Below are positions 41,047 through 50,211 of a DNA stretch of 64,000 bases, one piece after another. The stretch spans positions 1 through 64,000 of the forward strand of contig JAHDDP010000016.1 of NCBI GenBank assembly GCA_020629285.1, written 5' to 3'. The translations under genes and the position numbers were made by a program. Each line of letters begins with the position of its first letter. Position 1 is the first letter of the stretch. This DNA comes from Maribacter sp. (GTDB lineage: Bacteria > Bacteroidota > Bacteroidia > Flavobacteriales > Flavobacteriaceae). A model generated the notes under the pieces. That model did not search any database and was not told the origin of the DNA. It saw only the letters and a list, made by a program, of their open reading frames with translations.

Positions 41047-42669
41047 ATGAAAAAATCAAAAAATTTACTAATTAAAGCCCTTTTCCTTTCTTGTTTAGGA
41101 TTAGCTGTAATGAGCTGTGACGGAGAAGATGGGGTAGATGGTACCAATGGTATAGACGGTGTTGATGGAGCCGATGGCGCTGACGGAGCAGATGGTGCTG
41201 ACGGAGCCGACGGTCAAGATCTAACTTTGGCAGAATCAATTCCGTTAACAAGCTCTGTAACGCCTAATGAGCTATTTGAATTAAAAGGTGCTTTTAGCGG
41301 TTCTGCTGAATTGAATATGATTATGTCATCAGCAGATATTTTAGAATCTGATTCTACTTTCGTGTACGGGTCTTATATGGATGGTGTAGCACTTTACCCT
41401 TCTGAAGATGGTAATTATGCATTGATCAACAACTTAGAAGCAGATTATTCTATTGCAAGAATAATGTTGAACTCTGAGTTACAACCTTTACAAGGTGATT
41501 ATATAGTAAACTCTACTGCTACAGCATTTACAGCTATGTGTTCTGGTTCTTCTATAACTGTTGAAGAGCATGGTTTTGGTCCTCTTTACCTTTCTGGTGG
41601 AGAATGGGGCGGTAATGCTAAGGGTGTTTACAAAGTTAATCCTTTCAGAGCTAAAGAAGATAGGGTAGAAGCTGAGAGATTACCTGCATTGGGTGAGTGG
41701 TCAACTGAAAATGCAGTTGCTATAGGCAAAGATGCATATGCTTCTCAAACGGTTATTTTTATGGGTGATGATGATAGTGATAACACGTATCCTCAAGCAC
41801 ACTTTGGTATGTATGTAGGTCAAAGAGGTGATCTTTACGGTGGTAAACTATATGTTTTAAAAGGCACTAACCCTGTAGAGTCTGCTCCTGGTGAAGGAGG
41901 TCAGTTATTTGAAATGGGAATGGCTCAAGATGTTGAATATGATGTGGAATGGGTAGAAGTTACTGAAAGAACAATAGATGAGTTAAACCAAGAAGCAATT
42001 GATTTAGGTGCTATTGGTTTTCAGAGAATTGAAGATATCGATTGGAGAAGAGGTACTGCCGAAGCTCAAAGAGAGGTTTATTTTAATGCAACAGGTAGAA
42101 TTCGCGGAGATAACCCAGATCTTAACTTAAGAGGTACAGGTTTTGGACGTGTTTACAAGTTAGTACTTGATGCTGAAGATCCAACGGCGCCTGCTAAATT
42201 AACTGTTGTTGTAGACGGTGATTTAGAAGGTGGTAAAGGTGACGGTATGCATTCTCCTGATAATATTTTAGTTACAGAAAACTATGCTTACGTTCAAGAA
42301 GATCCAAATGGGTATGCTGATTTGAATGCAGATATTACAGGTTTTGCTAAACTATGGCAATTAGACTTAAATACTGGTGATTTTGTAGAGGTGATGGAAT
42401 GTGACCAAACTTATGCATCTAGTGTTGGTATTGGTAATACTGATAGTATGTGGGAAATTACAGGTTTAATAGATGTTACCGATATTATCGGTGCTTCTGA
42501 GCCAATATTTATTGGTGGTGCTCAAGTGCATGGATGGAATTTTAGTACAACTCCTGATACTGCAGTAAGAGCTGACGGACTTAAGTTTGTTGATCCAACT
42601 GCAATTAGTGAAGGTAGTGCTAGGTTAGAAGGTTCTGTTTTGTTCAAATTGACAGGCTTACCTAGATAA
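41047..42669 (+). CDS. PhoX-like (DUF839) lipoprotein with collagen-like N-terminal repeat
   Basis: A 540-residue lipoprotein (lipobox VMSC, Cys 24 from the ATG at 41047). Right after the Cys lies a run of about eleven Gly-x-Asp/Asn triplets, a collagen-like, Asp-rich stalk. The rest resembles the DUF839/PhoX calcium-dependent phosphatase propeller: TVIFMGDDDSDNTYPQAHF, FGRVYKL, and SPDNILVTENYAYVQEDPNG. Phosphatase activity is likely but the metal-ligand set was not fully traced. The start is ATG 41047; a TTG at 41041 adds two residues. A terminator separates it from the peroxidase gene. Confidence 0.72.
   Translation: MKKSKNLLIKALFLSCLGLAVMSCDGEDGVDGTNGIDGVDGADGADGADGADGADGQDLTLAESIPLTSSVTPNELFELKGAFSGSAELNMIMSSADILESDSTFVYGSYMDGVALYPSEDGNYALINNLEADYSIARIMLNSELQPLQGDYIVNSTATAFTAMCSGSSITVEEHGFGPLYLSGGEWGGNAKGVYKVNPFRAKEDRVEAERLPALGEWSTENAVAIGKDAYASQTVIFMGDDDSDNTYPQAHFGMYVGQRGDLYGGKLYVLKGTNPVESAPGEGGQLFEMGMAQDVEYDVEWVEVTERTIDELNQEAIDLGAIGFQRIEDIDWRRGTAEAQREVYFNATGRIRGDNPDLNLRGTGFGRVYKLVLDAEDPTAPAKLTVVVDGDLEGGKGDGMHSPDNILVTENYAYVQEDPNGYADLNADITGFAKLWQLDLNTGDFVEVMECDQTYASSVGIGNTDSMWEITGLIDVTDIIGASEPIFIGGAQVHGWNFSTTPDTAVRADGLKFVDPTAISEGSARLEGSVLFKLTGLPR
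41119..41220 (+). repeat. Tandem 9-base Gly-Ala-Asp coding repeat
   Basis: Imperfect tandem repeats near GGAGCCGAT encode the Gly-Ala-Asp run after the lipobox. It is an in-frame repeat, prone to length change, that sets the length of the surface stalk. Confidence 0.8.
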
Positions 42670-42690
42670 GTGAAATAATTTAACCAATTA

Positions 42691-42722
42691 TAAAGGTTCT
42701 CTTAACTGGGAACCTTTTTTCT
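42691..42722 (+). terminator. Terminator after the PhoX-like gene
   Basis: AAAGGTTC (42692-42699) and GAACCTTT (42710-42717) pair over eight bases with a ten-base loop and are followed by a T run. It partly isolates the PhoX-like gene from the downstream peroxidase gene. Confidence 0.72.
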
Positions 42723-42745
42723 ATTTATAAAATTTAATATATAAC

Positions 42746-44584
42746 ATGAGAATACTGCATAATAAATGGATAGTTGTTGCTCTTTTTGGTTTTTTTCTTT
42801 CATGTAAAGATCAAGAAACCAAACCATTATTGGCTATTAACTCTAATGATACATCAATGTTCAACGATGCAATTCGCGAACATTATTTTATAGCATTGGA
42901 TAGTACTTCTTATTATATGCAGCAAATAGATACTTCTAATACCTTGTCAAATAATAAAAGTCTTTTTCTTAAAAGTAGAGAATGGTATAAAAGAGTAGAA
43001 CCAATGCTGATAGCCTATGATTATGAGAATTATATTTCAATGAATGCACCTAATCTGCTAAAAGTTGAAATTGATGACCATCAAGATATTAAAATCTTAA
43101 AACCGAAGAGCTTTCAAGTTTTAGAAGAGTTATTATTTACTGAAGAAGGATTCACAAACAAAGAATTACATACTGTTTTAGAATATTTGAAAATTAGAAT
43201 TCCATTTGTACGTAAAAATCATATTCTCATAAAGCAAAGAGATAGGCATCATTTAAAAATGATTCGCGATGCTATAGTAAATATCGCTACAAAAGGTATT
43301 ACTGGGTTTGATTCCGCTATGTTGGCTAATTCCCTAAATGAAGCCATTTATAACTACGAAACCTTGCAGGTTGTTTTAGCTATCTACAAAGATGCTTTTA
43401 CAGATGAAAAATTGTACACGCAATGGGAAGATGAAATTACCGCTACCATTGATGTACTTAAAAATGGGAATTTCGATGATTTTGATCGGTATTCTTTTAT
43501 AAAACAACACACTAATAAGCAATTGGACTTAGTGGCTAAAACCGCGCAAGATTGGAATATTGAATTGAGTAAATCTCGGGCGCTAGACCCCAAAGTAACT
43601 AGTTTGTTTGACAAGAATTTTTTTAACATGAAAATGTTCTCTACCCAAAGAGCACCAGATATTACCGAAGAAAGAATTGAACTAGGTAGACAGTTGTTCA
43701 ATGATAAAGATTTATCTGGATCAGGTACTATAAGTTGTGCCACTTGCCATGTAAAAGAGAAAGCATTTACTGATGGTCATAAAATTGCCAAAGGGATAAA
43801 CGGACAAGATTTGCAACGCAATTCACCTACCTTAACCTATGCCGTTTACCAACGTTCTTTGTTTTATGATGGTAGGGCAGACGGACTTGAAGATCAAATT
43901 GTTGGTGTTACCAATAATGAAAATGAGTTTCATATTGATTTGGAACAATTAGAAGAGAAGATTCAAGCAAAATCCGCGTATAAAGTTCAATTTGATTCGC
44001 TTTATGATGGTAAAATTACCGATATGAATGTTCGTAACGCTATAGCAACTTACATAAGAAGTTTAGCTCCGTTCGATTCTAAATTTGATCGAAATATGAA
44101 CAATCTTGAAGAAACAATGACTGGAGAAGAAGTTAAAGGCTTTAATCTTTTTATGGGTAAGGCAGCGTGTGCTACTTGTCATTTTCCACCGGCTTTCAAT
44201 GGTACGGTTCCACCAAAATATATGGAGAGCGAATTTGAAAATCTTGGAGTACCTAAAAACGCAAGTTTTGAAAATCCTATTTTAGATGATGACTGGGGGC
44301 AGTACTATCCTTATGAAGTAGAGGAGAAGAAGCATTTCTTTAAAACATCTACCGTACGAAATGTTGATTTAACCGGACCATATATGCACAATGGGGTGTA
44401 TAAAACATTAGAGGAAGTGGTTGAATTCTACAACGTTGGTGGTGGTCAAGGTATGGGCTTAGATGTACCTTACCAAACTTTGCCTCCAGATTCGTTGAAC
44501 CTTACCAATGCAGAATCAAAGGCAATTATTGCTTTTATGAAAACACTGACCGATAAAAGATTTGAAAAAGAAGCAATAAACTAG
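42746..44584 (+). CDS. Imelysin-like/dihaem cytochrome c peroxidase fusion lipoprotein
   Basis: A 612-residue lipoprotein (lipobox FFLSC, Cys about 20). The C-terminal 300 residues are a dihaem cytochrome c peroxidase/MauG-type domain with two haem motifs, CATCH (331-335) and CATCH (475-479), and the segments NSPTLTYAVYQRSLFYDGRA and GPYMHNGVYKTLEEVVEFYN. The N-terminal 290 residues are helical and resemble an imelysin-like domain (inference). Such peroxidases usually lack this domain, so this is a fusion form. Haem attachment needs the CcsBA system at 23214. Its stop codon TAG shares CTAG with the stop of the opposite-strand gene. Confidence 0.85.
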   Translation: MRILHNKWIVVALFGFFLSCKDQETKPLLAINSNDTSMFNDAIREHYFIALDSTSYYMQQIDTSNTLSNNKSLFLKSREWYKRVEPMLIAYDYENYISMNAPNLLKVEIDDHQDIKILKPKSFQVLEELLFTEEGFTNKELHTVLEYLKIRIPFVRKNHILIKQRDRHHLKMIRDAIVNIATKGITGFDSAMLANSLNEAIYNYETLQVVLAIYKDAFTDEKLYTQWEDEITATIDVLKNGNFDDFDRYSFIKQHTNKQLDLVAKTAQDWNIELSKSRALDPKVTSLFDKNFFNMKMFSTQRAPDITEERIELGRQLFNDKDLSGSGTISCATCHVKEKAFTDGHKIAKGINGQDLQRNSPTLTYAVYQRSLFYDGRADGLEDQIVGVTNNENEFHIDLEQLEEKIQAKSAYKVQFDSLYDGKITDMNVRNAIATYIRSLAPFDSKFDRNMNNLEETMTGEEVKGFNLFMGKAACATCHFPPAFNGTVPPKYMESEFENLGVPKNASFENPILDDDWGQYYPYEVEEKKHFFKTSTVRNVDLTGPYMHNGVYKTLEEVVEFYNVGGGQGMGLDVPYQTLPPDSLNLTNAESKAIIAFMKTLTDKRFEKEAIN

Positions 44585-45345
44585 AACTTTTCAAACACAC
44601 CTAAACCAAATAGGGCAAAATCATATTTAACTGGATCCAATGGGTCCAGTTTTCTAAGATTTTTATCTAGCTCGGCTAGTGCCTTTGCATCGTTTTGTTT
44701 TCGTTTTAACAATCCTAGTTTTCTAGCTACGTTGCCAGAGTGTACATCTAATGGGCAAGATAATTTTGAGGGATGAATACCTTTCCAGATTCCAAAATCT
44801 ACGTTGGTGGCGGCATCTCTAACCATCCAACGTAAAAACATGTTTATTCTTTTTGCTGCGGAGCCCTTTAATGGGTCAGAAACATGTTTGGTTGTGCGTT
44901 GCTCATGCGGTAATTCAAAAAATATTTTTTTGAATTCTGAAATGGTGGGCTGTAGACTATCCTTTGTTTGATGTGTTGTAAAAACACCTTCTAATCCGTT
45001 ATGGTTTTCGTAAATAGTTTTTAGACTCTGAATAAAGTAGGTAAGGTCAATGTCATTGAAAGTTCTATGAACAAAACCAGATAAATTCTCGAGATTTTCA
45101 TCAGTATGGTTGATTACAAAATCGTAAGGACTTTGTCCCATTCTTTCCATGAGTTTATGTGAATTATTGATGATGCTCTTCCTGTTGCCCCAAGCTATCG
45201 TTGCCGTTAAAAATGCACTTATTTCAATGTCTTCTTTTGACGTAAAAAGATGTGGAATTTGTATAGGGTCAGTTTCTAAGAATTCAGGATTATTATACTG
45301 AATAACCTTTTCGTCTAAAAATACTTTTAACTCACTTTTTGTCAT
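44581..45345 (-). CDS. TIGR02757 family protein
   Basis: A 254-residue protein of the uncharacterised TIGR02757 family, common in Bacteroidota. It has the segments SAFLTATIAWGNRKSIINN, RWMVRDAATNVDFGIWKGI, PLDVHSGNVARKLGLL and the C-terminal LDPLDPVKYDFALFGLG. The pattern hints at an HhH/DNA-glycosylase-like helical fold, but function is unproven. It overlaps the upstream CPBP gene by 4 bases (ATGA) and the opposite-strand peroxidase gene by 4 bases at its stop. Confidence 0.88.
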   Translation of the reverse strand: MTKSELKVFLDEKVIQYNNPEFLETDPIQIPHLFTSKEDIEISAFLTATIAWGNRKSIINNSHKLMERMGQSPYDFVINHTDENLENLSGFVHRTFNDIDLTYFIQSLKTIYENHNGLEGVFTTHQTKDSLQPTISEFKKIFFELPHEQRTTKHVSDPLKGSAAKRINMFLRWMVRDAATNVDFGIWKGIHPSKLSCPLDVHSGNVARKLGLLKRKQNDAKALAELDKNLRKLDPLDPVKYDFALFGLGVFEKF

Positions 45346-45899
45346 TCAATGGGTATATCTAAAATTTGCATTATCAATACGGGGACTATGAGCACCATGT
45401 TGTAGCAAGCATGCAGTGCCATTGACCAAACCAGTCCAAATTTAACGCGTATAAATCCTAAAAGAAATCCAACACCTATTTGTGGTGCGACCAATAATGG
45501 TGAAAACAATACTACTTGTGTGCTCATTTCAAAATTACTAATGTGCATGAAGCCAAAAGCGATAGTGAATACATAGAAAGCATATTTGAAAAATTTTGAA
45601 TCTTTAAAAAAGATTAATGGTCCTCTAAAAAGTAATTCTTCAAAAAAAGGAGCCATTACTACTGCTAAGAAGAAAATAAGTAAAGGGGAGTAGTTCTCGA
45701 ACAAATCGTCCATTGCATGTTTGCCCATCTCAAGTTGAAGTAAATTTTCAACTCCACTAGCAATCAGTAAAAGCACAATGCTTGTGCATAATGCTATAAT
45801 CAAAAGCTTAAAAAATGTTCTTAATTTGTTGGCGAATGGATTAGTGATATCCTGTTCGTAAACCGGGTTCTTTGCAAATAATAAAAGTTCTTCTAGCAT
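45342..45899 (-). CDS. CPBP family intramembrane metalloprotease
   Basis: A 185-residue membrane protein with about five helices and the CPBP/ABI motifs EELLFRG (87-93), a later His segment (FMHISNF) and HACYN near the C-terminus, which supply the Glu and His catalytic or metal positions. Family members cleave membrane substrates or help peptide maturation; the substrate here is unknown. It lies 9 bases after the ABC ATPase gene and couples to TIGR02757 by an ATGA overlap. Confidence 0.88.
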   Translation of the reverse strand: MLEELLLFAKNPVYEQDITNPFANKLRTFFKLLIIALCTSIVLLLIASGVENLLQLEMGKHAMDDLFENYSPLLIFFLAVVMAPFFEELLFRGPLIFFKDSKFFKYAFYVFTIAFGFMHISNFEMSTQVVLFSPLLVAPQIGVGFLLGFIRVKFGLVWSMALHACYNMVLIVPVLIMQILDIPIE

Positions 45900-45908
45900 C
45901 TGTTTTAC

Positions 45909-46589
45909 TTATGCTAAAATGATTTCTTTGTCAACAATTTTACCATCTACCATAGTTAATTTTCTATCGGCCATTTCTGCCAGTTCGCTATTATGGGTTA
46001 CGATAACGAACGTTTGTCCAAATTTTTCCCTTAATTCAAAGAATAGTTTATGAAGATTGTCGGCACTTTCAGAATCCAAATTACCACTAGGCTCATCAGC
46101 AAAAATAATGGACGGATTATTGATCAATGCTCTTGCAACCGCAACGCGTTGTTGTTCTCCACCAGATAATTCTGATGGTTTATGATTATATCGATGCGAT
46201 AATCCTAAAAAATCTAAAAGTTCCTTTGCCCTTACTTCAGCATCGGCTTTTGGTGTTTTTTTAATGAATGCAGGTAAACATACATTTTCAATGGCGGTAA
46301 ATTCTGGTAATAATTGATGAAATTGAAAGATGAAACCTATATGTTCATTTCTGAACTTCGCTAAATCTTTATCATTCAAATTTGTAGTTTCAATATTATT
46401 TATTAGTAGGGTACTGTCTTTTCGGTTAGACTGTACATCTAAGGTTCCCAAGATTTGTAATAAAGTAGTTTTACCGGCACCAGAAGCACCAACAATAGAA
46501 ACGATTTCTCCCTTCTTTATATGAAGGTCAACACCTTTCAGTACTTCTAATTCTCCGTAATATTTATGAATGTTAGAAGCCTTTATCAT
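45909..46589 (-). CDS. LolD-like ABC transporter ATP-binding protein
   Basis: A 226-residue ABC ATPase of the MacB/LolD class. It has Walker [10 protein letters not shown] (34-42), the Q-loop [14 protein letters not shown], signature [15 protein letters not shown], Walker [13 protein letters not shown] and the switch His in VTHN. Such ATPases pair with LolCE- or FtsX-like permeases for lipoprotein or peptide export; no permease lies nearby, so the partner is elsewhere. It begins a leftward unit with the CPBP protease and TIGR02757 genes and is divergent from folE. Confidence 0.9.
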   Translation of the reverse strand: MIKASNIHKYYGELEVLKGVDLHIKKGEIVSIVGASGAGKTTLLQILGTLDVQSNRKDSTLLINNIETTNLNDKDLAKFRNEHIGFIFQFHQLLPEFTAIENVCLPAFIKKTPKADAEVRAKELLDFLGLSHRYNHKPSELSGGEQQRVAVARALINNPSIIFADEPSGNLDSESADNLHKLFFELREKFGQTFVIVTHNSELAEMADRKLTMVDGKIVDKEIILA

Positions 46590-46774
46590 GAGAAAGTTTG
46601 TGTTAGAAGTATAATTATATTAAAATTCAAAATTAAGGAAAAAGGAGCATGCTAAAAATAGTTATTCGTTTTTAGTTAATCCTAATATAGCTTAAGGGTG
46701 ATTAGATATGGCAATACAGCAATGTAAACTATTTATGATATTTTTACGTTTGATGATGAAAGAATTCATTAAAT

Positions 46775-46805
46775 TTGTTCAACTTAAATTTAATTAGGTT
46801 AAACA
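46775..46805. promoter_or_regulatory. Candidate operator upstream of folE, shared with the photolyase operon
   Basis: TTGTTCAAC (46775-46783), 14 bases, then GTTAAACA (46798-46805), ending 13 bases before the folE ATG. The same dyad with the same spacing lies before the photolyase operon at 11613-11643. The outer TTTG (46774-46777) is placed like a -33 element, so binding would affect transcription start. Confidence 0.55.
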
Positions 46806-46818
46806 CAAATAGAAATTT

Positions 46819-47418
46819 ATGTCCCCATATAAAAATTTAGAAGAATACAATCTTGAAATTACCGATGAAGTTAAAAGCAGGTATTCATCAATAATTGATG
46901 AAATAGGTGAAGATGTATCTAGGGAAGGTTTGGTTAAAACACCTGAACGTGCTGCTAAAGCTATGTTGTTTTTAACTCAAGGGTATCAGCAAGATGCTGT
47001 AGAGATTTTACAAGGGGCAATGTTCAAAGAAGATTATGATGATATGGTCATCATAAAAGATATTGAATTATACTCATTATGTGAGCACCATATGTTACCA
47101 TTCTTTGGCAAGGCTCATATTGCATATATACCTAACGGACAAATAGTTGGGCTAAGTAAGATACCACGTGTAGTTGATGTTTTCGCTAGAAGGTTACAAG
47201 TGCAAGAAAGGCTAACACATGATATCTTAGAGTGTATTAACAATACTTTAAAACCTAAGGGTGTTGCTGTGGTAATTGAAGCATCGCACATGTGTATGAT
47301 GATGCGTGGTGTTCAGAAGCAAAATTCGGTAACTACAACATCTGGCTTTAGAGGTCAGTTCGAGAAAATTGAAACAAGAAACGAATTCTTGAAATTGATA
47401 AGCGCAAAACTTTCTTAA
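46819..47418 (+). CDS. folE: GTP cyclohydrolase I
   Basis: Converts GTP to dihydroneopterin triphosphate, the entry to folate and pterin synthesis. The 199 residues hold the zinc ligands Cys88 with CEHH (88-91) and Cys159 in HMCMMMRG, and the C-terminal [11 protein letters not shown]-type segment (here [12 protein letters not shown]). It is the type I (FolE) enzyme. It is monocistronic with the dyad at 46775-46805 just upstream, which links it to the photolyase operon and thus to supply of a folate/pterin light-harvesting cofactor. Confidence 0.95.
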   Translation: MSPYKNLEEYNLEITDEVKSRYSSIIDEIGEDVSREGLVKTPERAAKAMLFLTQGYQQDAVEILQGAMFKEDYDDMVIIKDIELYSLCEHHMLPFFGKAHIAYIPNGQIVGLSKIPRVVDVFARRLQVQERLTHDILECINNTLKPKGVAVVIEASHMCMMMRGVQKQNSVTTTSGFRGQFEKIETRNEFLKLISAKLS

Positions 47419-47500
47419 TAGACCTTAACTCGTCTTTTATTTATTTTTAAAATTTGGCATCTTTGTTGCATTCTTAAGTTAGAATAACTAATTTTTCAAT

Positions 47501-47800
47501 ATGTCAATTTTAAAAGATAAAAAATACAAGCAACTTTTTATGGGTTTGCTTTTTGACGGTATAGGTATGCTGTCTTTCGTTATACCATTTGTTGGTGAAT
47601 TTTCAGATATAGTTTGGGCACCCTTAGCAGGTTGGCTTATGACTAGAATGTATAAAGGCAAGGTAGGCCAAGCAGCTGGTGCATTTACTTTCTTGGAAGA
47701 GATTATACCAGGCTTTGATGTTATACCATCATTTACACTTATGTGGTTATATACATACGTTTTTAAGGCGTCTAAAAAAGGGCGAACAATAGAGGTGTAA
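47501..47800 (+). CDS. Small membrane protein, function unknown
   Basis: A 99-residue protein with two or three hydrophobic segments (about 12-30, 35-47 and 72-88) and a basic cytoplasmic start (MSILKDKKYK) and end. It contains FDGIGMLSFVIPFVGEFSD and EEIIPGFDVIPSFTLMW. Similar short proteins occur widely in flavobacteria without a known role (memory). A promoter is only suggested by CATCTTTG near 47457. It is not obviously linked to the sulfite-oxidase pair that follows. Confidence 0.75.
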   Translation: MSILKDKKYKQLFMGLLFDGIGMLSFVIPFVGEFSDIVWAPLAGWLMTRMYKGKVGQAAGAFTFLEEIIPGFDVIPSFTLMWLYTYVFKASKKGRTIEV

Positions 47801-47852
47801 ACTTACTTTTAGTTTATTAAAAATCTTAACTTTAGCTCAAATCACGTGAGTT

Positions 47853-49073
47853 TTGAAGAGAAGAAATTTTGTTGCAAAATCTAGTTTAGGTGGTCTAGCT
47901 GCCTTATTAGGTGTAGATATAGTTTATAAAAATGTCATGCCAGCTGGTTATACTCCTGTAGCCTTGCAAAATCCTGATCCATTCAAATTGTTCAATAAAG
48001 ACAAGGGAATGGTCGTTTTAAACGATAAACCTTGGAATATGGAGGCTCAAGCTCATCTCCTAGATGATAGAGTAACACCGAACAAATCTATATTTATTAG
48101 AAATAACGGACTCATTCCTGAGGAAATCGATGTAGAAAACTGGACGCTTACCATAGATGGCGAATCCGTTCAACAGGAAAAAACGTACTCTTTAAAAGAA
48201 CTTAAATCTAAATTTAAACATTACACCTATCAATTAACACTTGAATGCGGTGGTAATGGTAGAAGTGAATTTGATCCACCTGCAAAGGGAAATCAATGGA
48301 CCATTGGTGCTGTGTATTGTGCCAGCTGGACTGGTGTACGATTACGCGATGTTTTAGAAGATGTAGGTATCAAGGACGATGCCGTTTACTTTGGGTATCA
48401 TGCTGCAGATATACATTTGAGTAGAGACCCAACTAAAGAACCAATTTCTAGGGGTGCACCAGTGTCAAAGGCATTGCAAGACGAAACTATATTGGCTTTT
48501 AAAATGAACGGAGAGGATATACCATTAGCCCATGGTTATCCGTTAAGGGTAATTGCCGGTGGTTGGCCAGCTTCGGTTTCTGGAAAATGGCTACAACGAA
48601 TCAGTATTAGAAATATAATTCATGATGGAACTAAAATGACGGGTACAGCTTATAGAGTGCCATGTAAACCCGTTGCTCCTGGTGAGAAAGTGGCAGATGA
48701 AGATATGTGTATCATAGAATCTATGCCGGTTAAGTCTTTAATTACGTATCCTAAAACTGGGGCTACATTATCTAAAGGGAGGAAATTGAATATTAGAGGA
48801 CACGCTTGGGCTGGTGAGTTAGAAGTTGCTAAAATGGAATATTCTATAGATTTTGGTGCCACATGGAACAACTGTACCATTGAAAAACCTGCTAATCGTT
48901 TAGCTTGGCAGCATTTTTCTGCCGCAATCTCTTTTCCTAAAGAAGGGTATTATGAAGTTTGGGCAAAAGCTACGGATACTAATGGTGTAAGCCAGCCAAT
49001 GTTATTACCTGGTTGGAACCCTAAAGGTTATTTAAATAATGCTTGCCATAGAATAGCTGTAAAAATCGCATAG
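47853..49073 (+). CDS. Tat-exported sulfite oxidase-like molybdopterin enzyme
   Basis: A 406-residue molybdenum enzyme of the sulfite oxidase family, probably a sulfite dehydrogenase catalytic subunit. It starts at TTG 47853, which is needed to keep the twin-arginine signal KRRNFVAKSSLGG; no ATG is available. The Mo-pterin domain has LECGGNGR with Mo ligand Cys132 and AHGYPLRVIAGGWP. The C-terminal Mo-co dimerisation domain (about 300-400) has the Ig-like EYSIDFGATW. The cytochrome c gene follows with zero spacing and is its likely electron acceptor. Whether sulfite is the real substrate is not shown. Confidence 0.88.
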   Translation: MKRRNFVAKSSLGGLAALLGVDIVYKNVMPAGYTPVALQNPDPFKLFNKDKGMVVLNDKPWNMEAQAHLLDDRVTPNKSIFIRNNGLIPEEIDVENWTLTIDGESVQQEKTYSLKELKSKFKHYTYQLTLECGGNGRSEFDPPAKGNQWTIGAVYCASWTGVRLRDVLEDVGIKDDAVYFGYHAADIHLSRDPTKEPISRGAPVSKALQDETILAFKMNGEDIPLAHGYPLRVIAGGWPASVSGKWLQRISIRNIIHDGTKMTGTAYRVPCKPVAPGEKVADEDMCIIESMPVKSLITYPKTGATLSKGRKLNIRGHAWAGELEVAKMEYSIDFGATWNNCTIEKPANRLAWQHFSAAISFPKEGYYEVWAKATDTNGVSQPMLLPGWNPKGYLNNACHRIAVKIA

Positions 49074-49559
49074 ATGAAAAAACAGAACCATGACAAATTG
49101 AAACGCGATTTTCAAGGTTTGTATCAAAAGATTATATTAGCGATTGTTATTGTGGCTATTGGAGGTTTAGCTTTGATATACTTTATTTACGATCCTAGTC
49201 TATCCGCTTTCAAAGGAAACGAACCAGAAATAGAAATTGTTGAAATACCTGTTGAAGATGACTTTGATAAAATAGAAAATGGTATACATGTAAGTACTGG
49301 ATTTATAGAGGCACCAGGAATGATAGAAACTATTCAGAATTGTACCAATTGCCATTCTGCCAAGTTGGTAATGCAAAATAGAATGAATAAAGAGCGATGG
49401 AAATCGACTATTAAATGGATGCAAGAAACTCAAAACCTTTGGGATTTAGGTGAGAATGAAGCTATTATTATTAATTATTTAGTAACTAATTATCCACCAA
49501 AAAAAGTGGGTAGGAGGGCAGTACTTACAGATGTTGAGTGGTATCAATTAGAAGAATAG
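49074..49559 (+). CDS. Membrane-anchored monohaem cytochrome c, partner of the Mo enzyme
   Basis: A 161-residue cytochrome with an N-terminal membrane anchor (about 20-38) and one haem motif CTNCH (90-94). The region after it has RWKSTIKWMQETQNLW, which may supply the axial Met. It begins directly after the sulfite-oxidase-like gene, so the two should be made together; by analogy with SorAB it takes electrons from the Mo centre. A strong terminator follows. Haem attachment is expected from the CcsBA protein at 23214. Confidence 0.88.
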   Translation: MKKQNHDKLKRDFQGLYQKIILAIVIVAIGGLALIYFIYDPSLSAFKGNEPEIEIVEIPVEDDFDKIENGIHVSTGFIEAPGMIETIQNCTNCHSAKLVMQNRMNKERWKSTIKWMQETQNLWDLGENEAIIINYLVTNYPPKKVGRRAVLTDVEWYQLEE

Positions 49560-49566
49560 AAAACAT

Positions 49567-49603
49567 AAAAAAAGCCTTTGAATTTTAATTCAAAGGCTTT
49601 TTT
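49567..49603. terminator. Terminator after the sulfite-oxidase/cytochrome pair
   Basis: A long near-perfect palindrome with AAAGCCTTTGAATT (49571-49584) and AATTCAAAGGCTTT (49587-49600) around a two-base loop, flanked by A and T runs. It can end both the cytochrome gene and the convergent lipoprotein gene. Confidence 0.85.
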
Positions 49604-49624
49604 ATAAAAGATTTGAGTTCGTCC

Positions 49625-50179
49625 TTACTCTACTGTTACAGAAAAAGTTTGAGCTATATCAGTCTCACCACCAGCATCTGCCAAAGTACCATCATTTGGT
49701 TTTGTTGGCTCATGACGCAATGTAATTGTAATAGTACCAGAACCTGCATCACCTGTTGTCAATTCAAATTCAAGACCAATAGGGTATCCATCTTCATCAG
49801 TATCGGTATATGTTACGTCTGTTAAAGAACCACTTAATCCAAAGAAAAACTGGTGCTCGTCAGCTTCTTCTTCTACTTCTTCGGTAATGTCTTCAGCAGG
49901 AGTTTCAGTTTCGTTCAATAATTCAATACTACCTGTGTAAGTTGTATTTGCAGTTAAATTATCTGCTGTAATTACTGGGGCAGTTGGTCCGTCACCATCT
50001 AAATCTTGAGATTGTAGTGTTGCAGTACCATCAGCACTAGTTAAAGTAATCGTCATTGTTGTAATAATTTCTTCTTCATTTACTACTTCTGGGGTATCGT
50101 CATCACTAGAACATGATGTCATAACTGTTGCCATTAAGCTTAATGCTAAAACTGTTTTTAAGGTTTTGTTTCTTTTCAT
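49625..50179 (-). CDS. Acidic lipoprotein linked to a TonB receptor
   Basis: A 184-residue lipoprotein (lipobox VMTSC, Cys23, then SSDDD). The mature part has strands with TMTITLTSADG, an acidic block (EDITEEVEEEADEHQ, about 98-112) and ITITLRHEPTKP. It contains no known catalytic motif. Proteins like it are found after TonB receptors in flavobacteria, sometimes under a periplasmic-binding label that the sequence does not support (memory). It lies 32 bases after the receptor and probably works with it at the outer membrane; the acidic/His patches could bind metal (inference). Confidence 0.75.
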   Translation of the reverse strand: MKRNKTLKTVLALSLMATVMTSCSSDDDTPEVVNEEEIITTMTITLTSADGTATLQSQDLDGDGPTAPVITADNLTANTTYTGSIELLNETETPAEDITEEVEEEADEHQFFFGLSGSLTDVTYTDTDEDGYPIGLEFELTTGDAGSGTITITLRHEPTKPNDGTLADAGGETDIAQTFSVTVE

Positions 50180-50211
50180 AGTTGCTCTTGTTTTAAAATG
50201 TTAGATTAATA

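Noticed and set aside
41119-41220. Short tandem repeats that might be a CRISPR-like array
   Set aside because: Units are 9 bases, in frame, without spacers; they code for Gly-x-Asp triplets of a lipoprotein.
46819-49559. folE and the molybdenum enzyme as one pterin/molybdopterin operon
   Set aside because: A separate small gene and gaps lie between them, folE has its own operator-like dyad, and molybdopterin synthesis starts with MoaA and not FolE.
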